Source of the DNA: an uncultured Collinsella sp.
GTDB lineage: Bacteria > Actinomycetota > Coriobacteriia > Coriobacteriales > Coriobacteriaceae
Reading direction: 5' to 3'
Length of the DNA: 11,705 nucleotides
Assembly: GCA_902494295.1 (NCBI GenBank)
Contig: CABUSL010000056.1
Span: 1-11,705, forward strand
Shown: in pieces, positions 6,128 through 11,705 of the stretch
How positions within the stretch are numbered: the first letter of the stretch is position 1
How the letters are laid out: every line of letters begins with the position of its first letter
Notes under the pieces: model-generated
Told to the model about the DNA's origin: nothing
The model's input: only the letters and a program-made list of their open reading frames with translations
The model's database searches: none
Made by a program: the position numbers and the translations under genes

Positions 6128-9100
6128 CTAGGCCCGCGGTACGATCGGGCGGTTAACTTTGGCTAGCATATCAGAAGCGCACGAATCGAGCGCCCAGCTC
6201 CGGAAAGCCGAGAACTCCATGCGCGAGCGCAGACCCTCCAAATAGCGGATTGACCTGCTCAATTGCACACGGCCGGGGTTTTCTGCCATCGCGATGCGAC
6301 GGGTGTCGTCAAACCCCGAAACGCGACAGAAACCAAGCTCTTCGAAGATTCCCAGACCGCTTGCCACCGAGCGCTCGTCGACCGGCGTGCGCGCGTCGAT
6401 GGCAAGACACATCTGCGCGATGTCGATATCGCTCGCACTAAACGAGTCGTCTCCGGTCTTGCCGCGGTTGGAGCGCCACATAGTCTGCAGCGCTCGATAG
6501 AGCGTGACGAGCTCGTCGCGCTCGGGCGCGTAGCAGTCGAGCAGGCGCTCGTTAATGCGAGCGTCACGCGACGAATAGAGCAGGTGAATCACGGCGGGCT
6601 GTCCATCGCGGCCGGCACGGCCACTCATCTGGTTAAACTCAATCGCGCCAAACGGCATGTGGTAGAGCACGACATGGCGGATATCGGGCAGGTTCACGCC
6701 CTCACCAAAGGCAGAGGTCGAAACGATGCAACTGAGGCTGCCGTCACGAAACGCTTCCTCGACACGGCGACGATCGGAGCGCGCAAGCCCCGCGTTATAG
6801 AACGCGATGCGGGTCGCGCAATCGGGTACCCGCTTGCGCAGCGTCTTAGCAAGCGCCACGGACTGGTCGCGCGAGTTGACGTAGATGACGGTCTTCTCCC
6901 CCGTTGCCACGATTGACACCAGGCGGTTCTCGCGGCTCGCAAGATCTCGGTCATCCTCGAGCTGCAAGTTCTCGCGCACCGTCTCGTCGACCACCGTGCG
7001 GGTAATCGGTAGCACGCGGGCGAGCTCGGCCACAACCGGAGCCGTTGCGGTGGCAGTCGCGGCCAGAACGACCGGGTCGCCCAGGGCCTTGAGGATATCG
7101 GGCATGTCGAGATAGGCGCTGCGGTCGCCGCCCTTGGCAAGACCGGCATGATGCGCCTCATCGATAACGACAAAACCGATGCGGCCCGAACGCGCAAAGC
7201 GGTCGCGGTGAATGGACAGGAACTCGGGCGTCGTGAGCACGATGCCGGTGCGGCCCGAAGCCAAGCCGGCAAACACGTCATCGCGCGCCGCCTCCACGGT
7301 CTCGCCGGTCAGCACGCCAACGCCAATGCCGAGTGCGGCCATCGTCGACGAGAGGTGATAGGCCTGGTCGGCAACGAGCGCGCGCAGCGGATAGACAAAG
7401 ATGCTCGCACGCCCGCGAAGGACCGCCTCGCGCGCGGCATGCACATGGAAGATAAGAGACTTGCCGCGCCCCGTTCCCATAACGGCCAGAACACTTTGGT
7501 GATCGGCCAGGGCATCGAGCGCCTCGACCTGCGCGCGGTGCGGCCGGTTCGAGCCGATAAAGCTATGGATAAGCGAGCGCGTCAGCTCGGTATAGGAAAG
7601 CTGGGCGAGCGTTTGGCGCTTTCGGGACTCCAGACGAAGGCCGGCGTCCGCAGGCTCCACGCCGCGGCGAAGTTCACATGCCGGGTCGTCAACGCTGGGC
7701 GCCGTGGTATCGCGGACCAAGACATCCTTGATCATAAGCTTGGGCTTTACGCGACCTTGCCAATGCTCGGCCACGGCCTCGAACACCAAATCGACGGCGC
7801 TATCGCAATTGATGAGCTTATCGATCTGCGGCACGCGGAACATAATGGCCGGCACACTCGCGGCGCCATCGGTCGCCACAAAGCGCATGTGCTCGCCGGT
7901 TTTGCCCACCACGGCGCGATCGCACATTGTCACGCCCTCGGCCGCCAACAGCGGCACCTTGTTGCCCTGGCCAAACGGCTCAAGACGGGAGATCTGCTCG
8001 ATGGTCTCAATATTCAGCTCGGAGAGGTCGACGGTGGCGGCAACCTCGTCGGTGTCCTCAAAGTCCTCGGCGGGAAGCTCGGACAGCACGGCGGAAAGGC
8101 GACGACGGAACTCGTCGAGCTTGGACGCCTCGATGGTCACGCCCACCGCACCCGCATGCCCGCCGCGACGAATCAGCAGATCGGAGCAACGCTCGACGGC
8201 GTCGAACAGGTTGACCTTGCCCACCGAGCGACCCGAACCGCGAGCGATACCGTCTTCGATCGAGAACAGCAGCGCCGGCACGTGATAACGGTTGGTCAGA
8301 CGGCTCGCTACGATACCCTTGACGCCCTCGTGCCAGCCCTCGCCACCCACGACGATTGCACGACCGCCATCATAGATCTCCTCGACCTTTGCCATGGCAT
8401 CGCGTGTGAGCTCGGCCTCGATCTCGCGGCGCTGACGGTTGATCTCCTCGAGCTCGGCCGCCAGAGCGCTTGCCTCGATAGGATCGCGGGCAAGCAGCAG
8501 GTCGAGTGCCAGCTTGGGATCGGCCATGCGGCCGGCGGCGTTTAAGCGGGGAATGAGCGAGAATGACAGGCCATCCGCCGTAATGCTCGAAAGGTCCGCC
8601 TTGGCGAGCGCGGCAAGCGCGATATAGCCGGGGCGAGCGGTTACGCGCATCTGCTGGATGCCCTCGGCAACCAGCGCGCGGTTCTCGGGCGTGAGCGGCA
8701 TCATGTCGGACACGGTGCCCAGCGCCGCGACCTCGATTAGCGAACGCCAATACGACGGCTTGCCCAGGCGCTCACCCAGGACTTGCACCAGCTTGAGCGC
8801 CACACCAGCACCGGCAAGCTCGCGCGAGGGGCCCTCGTCTTCGAGCTTGGGGTCGGTCAGGGGCACACCCTGCGGCACCTGGTCGGAGGGCTCGTGATGG
8901 TCCGTGACCACCAAATCGATCCCCAGGCTCTCCAGATAGGAAACCTCTTCCTTGGCGGCAATGCCGTTATCGACGGTCACGATCAGCTGGGGGCGAGCGA
9001 GCTCGTTAACGCGGTCGAGTGCCGCGCGCGAAAGACCGTAGCCCTCATCAAAGCGATGCGGAATAAACGGCGTGACATCGGCGCCAAACGTGCGCAGCGC

Positions 9101-9415
9101 CTCGGTCAACAGGCAGGTCGACGTAATGCCGTCAACGTCAAAATCGCCAAAGACTGCAATGTGCTCGTGGTTGCGAATAGCACGCTCGACGCGGTCGGCA
9201 ACGACCGACATGCCCGGGATAATGAGTGGGTCGGCCCAGTCGCGATCGAGCGAAGGCGTCAAAAACAATTGGCCCTCTTTGATGGAGCCGATGCCGTGCG
9301 CGACCATAATGCGCGCCACCAGTCCGGGAATGCCCAGACCAGCCGAAAGCTCCTTTTCGAGCCCGGGGTTTTGCTGAGCGACCGCCCAGCGATGCGTCGT
9401 CTTAAGCGATGACAT
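6128..9415 (-). CDS. recJ: RecJ single-strand DNA exonuclease fused to an SF2 (RecQ-like) helicase
   Basis: The predicted protein has 1,095 residues. The N-terminal ~570 residues form a complete RecJ 5'-3' single-strand exonuclease: GDFDVDG (90-96), D149 (VDNG), DHH (172-174), D237 (SDMMPL), a DHHA1 domain with GGHAGAVG (418-425), and an OB-type segment near 475-570. The next ~350 residues are an SF2 helicase with MGTGRGKS (Walker A, 646-653), DEAH (752-755), ATATAT (786-791) and SGRAGRDG (931-938), all apparently active. A RecQ four-Cys zinc module and HRDC domain are absent. The last ~140 residues resemble from memory the RecJ_C tail of Firmicutes RecJ. Unwinding and degradation in one chain would suit recombinational repair and stalled forks. 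The ATG at 9413-9415 fits the usual RecJ N-terminus; a GTG at 9460 lacks a well-spaced ribosome binding site. The gene is first in the recJ-rel block. Confidence 0.93.
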   Translation of the reverse strand: MSSLKTTHRWAVAQQNPGLEKELSAGLGIPGLVARIMVAHGIGSIKEGQLFLTPSLDRDWADPLIIPGMSVVADRVERAIRNHEHIAVFGDFDVDGITSTCLLTEALRTFGADVTPFIPHRFDEGYGLSRAALDRVNELARPQLIVTVDNGIAAKEEVSYLESLGIDLVVTDHHEPSDQVPQGVPLTDPKLEDEGPSRELAGAGVALKLVQVLGERLGKPSYWRSLIEVAALGTVSDMMPLTPENRALVAEGIQQMRVTARPGYIALAALAKADLSSITADGLSFSLIPRLNAAGRMADPKLALDLLLARDPIEASALAAELEEINRQRREIEAELTRDAMAKVEEIYDGGRAIVVGGEGWHEGVKGIVASRLTNRYHVPALLFSIEDGIARGSGRSVGKVNLFDAVERCSDLLIRRGGHAGAVGVTIEASKLDEFRRRLSAVLSELPAEDFEDTDEVAATVDLSELNIETIEQISRLEPFGQGNKVPLLAAEGVTMCDRAVVGKTGEHMRFVATDGAASVPAIMFRVPQIDKLINCDSAVDLVFEAVAEHWQGRVKPKLMIKDVLVRDTTAPSVDDPACELRRGVEPADAGLRLESRKRQTLAQLSYTELTRSLIHSFIGSNRPHRAQVEALDALADHQSVLAVMGTGRGKSLIFHVHAAREAVLRGRASIFVYPLRALVADQAYHLSSTMAALGIGVGVLTGETVEAARDDVFAGLASGRTGIVLTTPEFLSIHRDRFARSGRIGFVVIDEAHHAGLAKGGDRSAYLDMPDILKALGDPVVLAATATATAPVVAELARVLPITRTVVDETVRENLQLEDDRDLASRENRLVSIVATGEKTVIYVNSRDQSVALAKTLRKRVPDCATRIAFYNAGLARSDRRRVEEAFRDGSLSCIVSTSAFGEGVNLPDIRHVVLYHMPFGAIEFNQMSGRAGRDGQPAVIHLLYSSRDARINERLLDCYAPERDELVTLYRALQTMWRSNRGKTGDDSFSASDIDIAQMCLAIDARTPVDERSVASGLGIFEELGFCRVSGFDDTRRIAMAENPGRVQLSRSIRYLEGLRSRMEFSAFRSWALDSCASDMLAKVNRPIVPRA

Positions 9416-9467
9416 AGGCGCCCACCCCCGATAGGGGCAGGTCGCCGCGATACCTCTCACGGTTCAT
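9402..9467 (-). CDS. Possible 21-residue leader peptide overlapping the recJ start
   Basis: An ATG at 9465-9467 opens a 21-codon frame ending in TAA (9402-9404), out of frame with recJ and overlapping its start codon (9413-9415). It has AGAGGA 9 bases upstream, a better-placed ribosome binding site than the GT-interrupted GGGGGTGG before recJ. Terminating ribosomes would stop next to the recJ ATG, so translational coupling is possible. The peptide is basic near its N-terminus and otherwise unremarkable. It could be a chance frame. Confidence 0.25.
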   Translation of the reverse strand: MNRERYRGDLPLSGVGAYVIA

Positions 9468-9523
9468 AGCGATGAGTCCTCTGTGTATGCCCGCTTCGGC
9501 AGGCAGATCTGTTGAACGGATTT

Positions 9524-9542
9524 ATTATACCGTGCGGCACGG
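9524..9542 (-). promoter_or_regulatory. Candidate recJ promoter with a dyad in the spacer
   Basis: On the minus strand a perfect TATAAT (9524-9529) would place initiation near 9517, about 100 bases before the recJ ATG. No good -35 is present at 16 to 18 bases. In the spacer lies the dyad CCGTGC-G-GCACGG (9530-9542), abutting the -10, which is a natural position for a repressor or a helper activator. It does not match a LexA box I know. Confidence 0.45.
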
Positions 9543-9693
9543 ACGCAGAACCTCGCAGCGCGCCGCGGTTTCGGTAAACGATGACGGTAATAGCCTCGAA
9601 ATAATCGAGCGTTTCAGCCGCACGGACACATACGAGCGTCTAGCATATCCATACAAACAAACAAGTTCGCGGATAAAGGGAGTCACGGGGCAT

Positions 9694-10692
9694 ATGAAGC
9701 AATGGGCTGGACTGGGAAAGTTCCTCGCAGGGCATATGCAGATCATCGTTCCGATTTGCGTGGCGCTCGGCGTGCTCTTTCCCCAGCAGATCGGCGTACT
9801 CAAGCCCATTGTTCCCGCCCTCTTCGCCTTTATGACGTTTCAGGGCGCGCTCAGCAACACCTTTCACCAGGTAGCCGAGGTGTTCCACCGTCCGCTGCAC
9901 CTGATTCTGGCGTTGCTGGTCTCGGCAGTGCTTATTCCCATCGCGGCGTATGCCATGGGGTCACTCTTCTTTGGCTCCAACCCCAACCTTGTCTGCGGCA
10001 TCGTGCTCGAGTACAGCGTGCCCGTGGCCGTCACCGCTTTTATGTGGATCAGCATGTTCGGCGGCAACGGCCCGCTCGCGCTCACCATCATCCTGACGTC
10101 CTCGGTTATCTCCCCTGTGACGATTCCGCTCACGCTTAAGCTCTTGCTGGGTGCCACCGTCTCGATCGATGTGCCGAGCATGATGCAAGACATGGCCTTT
10201 ATGATCGCCATCCCCGCCGTGCTCGGCATCGTGATCAACGAGCTCACGCGTGGATGGGGACACGAGAAGCTCTCCCCCGCGCTCTCGCCCGCCTGCAAAT
10301 TCATGATGATGGGCGTTATCGCCTCCAACTCCACCGCCATGAGCGAGTACGTGCTACACATGAACGCGGTGCGCCTGGAAGTCGCCCTCTTTATTTTGAC
10401 CTTCGCCATCAGCGGCTTTGTCGTCGGTTTTCTGGTCGCCCGTGCGCTGCATCTGCCATATAGCGAGACGACTACCATGTGCTTTACCTGCGGCATGCGT
10501 AACATCTCTTCGGGCGCCGTCATCGCCACGCAATACTTTCCGGGCGAAGTCGTGTTTCCCGTCATGTGTGGAACGTTGTTTCAGCAGGTGCTCGCCTCGC
10601 TTATCGGGCATCTCTTTGAGCGTCTGACCGGCGAGGAGCGCGCCGCCCAGCGCAAGCGGGTCGAGGCCGGCCGCGATGCAATGGCGCGCTAA
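9694..10692 (+). CDS. BASS-type (bile acid:sodium symporter-like) membrane transporter
   Basis: This 332-residue integral membrane protein has about ten hydrophobic segments (roughly 15-32, 38-52, 69-90, 98-122, 127-145, 166-184, 201-220, 228-250, 262-285 and 290-308). Length and layout fit the BASS/SBF family, sodium-coupled carriers of organic anions. The segment CGMRNISSGA (266-275) resembles the conserved broken-helix motif of the second repeat, and the YSVPVAVTAF stretch (107-116) its counterpart in the first. The substrate cannot be inferred; family members carry bile acids, pantoate, pyruvate or other anions. The ATG at 9694 follows GGGAG (9678-9682, 11 bases). The frame is open back to 9472 but those 74 residues are polar and unlike any BASS N-terminus. 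It is the only rightward gene, divergent from recJ. I see no clear promoter in the 278 bases between them. Confidence 0.85.
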   Translation: MKQWAGLGKFLAGHMQIIVPICVALGVLFPQQIGVLKPIVPALFAFMTFQGALSNTFHQVAEVFHRPLHLILALLVSAVLIPIAAYAMGSLFFGSNPNLVCGIVLEYSVPVAVTAFMWISMFGGNGPLALTIILTSSVISPVTIPLTLKLLLGATVSIDVPSMMQDMAFMIAIPAVLGIVINELTRGWGHEKLSPALSPACKFMMMGVIASNSTAMSEYVLHMNAVRLEVALFILTFAISGFVVGFLVARALHLPYSETTTMCFTCGMRNISSGAVIATQYFPGEVVFPVMCGTLFQQVLASLIGHLFERLTGEERAAQRKRVEAGRDAMAR

Positions 10693-10694
10693 AC

Positions 10695-10713
10695 CGTCCG
10701 CAGTGTGCGGGCG
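10695..10713. terminator. Short hairpin in the convergent gap
   Basis: CGTCCGCA (10695-10702) pairs with TGCGGGCG (10706-10713) around a 3-base loop, 8 bp with one G-T pair. It fills most of the 27-base gap between the stop codons of the transporter and the DUF4931-like gene. T tracts are short on both sides (minus strand GGTTTAG, plus strand CTCACTTTA). The position suggests a two-way terminator serving both genes. Confidence 0.5.
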
Positions 10714-10719
10714 CTCACT

Positions 10720-11520
10720 TTACGATGCGAGCGCCTCCAGATGTGCGCGGAGTCGCTCCGCATCGACATCGAGCGTGGTCTCAGCATTGACCTGGGCCAA
10801 ACGATAGCCGACAAAGTAGGGCGAAACCACCCAACGCGGCAGCGCCTTGGCAATGGTCCGACCGCCCAGGTGATAGAAGAACAGGTTGTACGACTCTGCG
10901 CGACCACCGTGGTGCTCGTTCAGGATATAGCGCAGAGCTACCTGGATCGCATCGGCGAAGAGATCCGCCTCGGCTTGGTCTCTCGTGTCATCGCTGGCGG
11001 CGATTCCCTGCGGGGCTGAAACATTGACCTCAAAGAACCCCATAATCGGTTCGGTTGAGATGTTGACCGAGATTCTCCCCTGTTGCCAGACATTGATGCC
11101 TTCGAAATTGGCAGAAGTCAGCGAAGTGTAGCCGTCTTCCTGCTCCAAACCCACAATCTGCATGTGCGGATGAACGAGACTACCGCCCGAGAGCGGACCC
11201 TTGTTCTTGTACATGAGCACACTGCGATACTGCTGTGAATCGATCATCTGCTGCCAGCAACCCAGGGCAAACCGCATCACATGGTGGAGTTCATCCGGCT
11301 CATAGGTCACCAGGTCGGCATCGTGATCGGCCGACTCGATCAGCACGGTTTGACGGGTGGCGCGCAGGGTCTTGAACTTATTCTCGAGCCAAATGCAATC
11401 GCCATCACGGCGAATGATGTCGGTGAGCCCCTCCGTGTTGCAAAAGGGGCACGCGGTACCGGGGCGACGGTTGTCGTCGGGCTTGCCGCTCGCCTGCTGA
11501 ACATCGAATACAAGCGCCAC
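10720..11520 (-). CDS. DUF4931 / galactose-1-phosphate uridylyltransferase-like protein
   Basis: This 266-residue protein belongs by motif to the HIT/GalT superfamily. A zinc-type knuckle CPFC (C24, C27) near the N-terminus and the active-site-like motif H117-P-H119-M-Q121 match the arrangement of GalT, where the second His becomes uridylylated. SPYFVGYR (233-240) lies near the C-terminus. It is well short of classical GalT (about 350 residues), which fits the DUF4931 group. A nucleotidyl-transferase or phosphorylase activity on a sugar or nucleoside phosphate is likely, but the substrate is unknown and no other Leloir pathway gene is in view. The start is a GTG at 11518-11520 with GGAGG 8 bases upstream (11529-11533), inside the end of cutC. 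The gap to cutC is 3 bases, so the pair is probably one operon and translationally coupled. Confidence 0.85.
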   Translation of the reverse strand: MALVFDVQQASGKPDDNRRPGTACPFCNTEGLTDIIRRDGDCIWLENKFKTLRATRQTVLIESADHDADLVTYEPDELHHVMRFALGCWQQMIDSQQYRSVLMYKNKGPLSGGSLVHPHMQIVGLEQEDGYTSLTSANFEGINVWQQGRISVNISTEPIMGFFEVNVSAPQGIAASDDTRDQAEADLFADAIQVALRYILNEHHGGRAESYNLFFYHLGGRTIAKALPRWVVSPYFVGYRLAQVNAETTLDVDAERLRAHLEALAS

Positions 11521-11523
11521 GGG

Positions 11524-11705
11524 CTACACCTCCAGCGGTACGATCCTTGTGCCATGGAGCTCGGAGACGCCCAGTGCCGCCGCCACGGTATCGCGGTTGG
11601 CCGTGGAAATGCCGCCGCCGGGAAGGATGGTCAAGCGGTCGCCCGCACACTCGATAAGACGCGACAGATGCTCCAGGTTGTCCTCGATCGGCGTGCCGGC
11701 GGCAC
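11524..11705 (-). CDS. cutC: CutC family protein, C-terminal part only (cut by window edge)
   Basis: The last 59 codons and the TAG stop of a gene entering from the right edge are visible. The segment ILPGGGIS, then ALGVSELHGT (about 17 and 7 residues before the C-terminus), resembles the final beta strands of the CutC TIM barrel, where the family has a GAG/GGG phosphate-type loop and a V-x-E-x-H motif. CutC was named for copper homeostasis in E. coli, but that role is disputed and the reaction is unknown. The N-terminal three quarters, start and promoter are outside the window. The ribosome binding site of the next gene (GGAGG) overlaps its last codons. Confidence 0.75.
   Translation of the reverse strand, partial: AAGTPIEDNLEHLSRLIECAGDRLTILPGGGISTANRDTVAAALGVSELHGTRIVPLEV

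Noticed and set aside
7148..8545. A 465-codon open frame on the plus strand inside recJ
   Set aside because: The minus-strand product has unbroken RecJ and helicase motifs here; the plus-strand translation is compositionally odd and is a shadow frame.
9472..9693. 74-codon N-terminal extension of the BASS transporter
   Set aside because: The residues are polar and low in structure, contain no membrane segment, and overlap the recJ promoter region; the family length fits the ATG at 9694.

Overview
The window looks like chromosomal DNA from a high-GC, Gram-positive-type gut actinobacterium of the class Coriobacteriia, with Collinsella as my best guess. That assignment rests on base composition, strong AGGAGG-type ribosome binding sites, a RecJ protein fused to a helicase, a single long Rel protein with an intact HD domain, and a DUF4931-type GalT-like protein beside CutC. 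It was made from memory of these families, not from a search. I see no phage, insertion sequence, integrase or CRISPR array. This is mostly housekeeping sequence with some unusual non-coding structure.

Layout from left to right. A tRNA-Leu(CAA) gene (11-97, minus) lies just downstream of a cytoplasmic transglutaminase-fold protein of unknown role (137-1570, minus). A 352-base gene-free stretch (1571-1922) follows. It holds two degenerate tandem copies of a roughly 99-bp unit, the second of which is part of a very long composite hairpin that probably terminates the next gene. That gene is a class II fructose-bisphosphate aldolase (1923-2789, minus), with its own promoter and an upstream region carrying three spaced TTGAC-type direct repeats. 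Next comes a co-directional block transcribed leftward: recJ-helicase fusion (6128-9415), bifunctional (p)ppGpp synthetase/hydrolase rel (3752-6112), then an MBL-fold hydrolase (2984-3667). recJ and rel are 15 bases apart. A strong hairpin separates rel from the MBL gene.

The only rightward gene is a BASS (bile acid:sodium symporter-like) membrane transporter (9694-10692). It is divergent from recJ and convergent with the last pair. A small two-way terminator lies in the 27-base convergent gap. The right edge holds a DUF4931/GalT-like HIT-superfamily protein (10720-11520, minus) and the truncated 3' end of cutC (11524-11705, minus), only 3 bases apart and probably one operon.

The recJ-rel-MBL order resembles the recJ-apt-relA-dtd-...-hisS neighbourhood known from Firmicutes, with apt, dtd and hisS absent here. 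It links single-strand DNA processing with the stringent response. I found no convincing undescribed multi-gene system. The items most worth a second look are the RecJ-helicase fusion, the composite hairpin with its degenerate tandem copy, and the repeat cluster upstream of fba.
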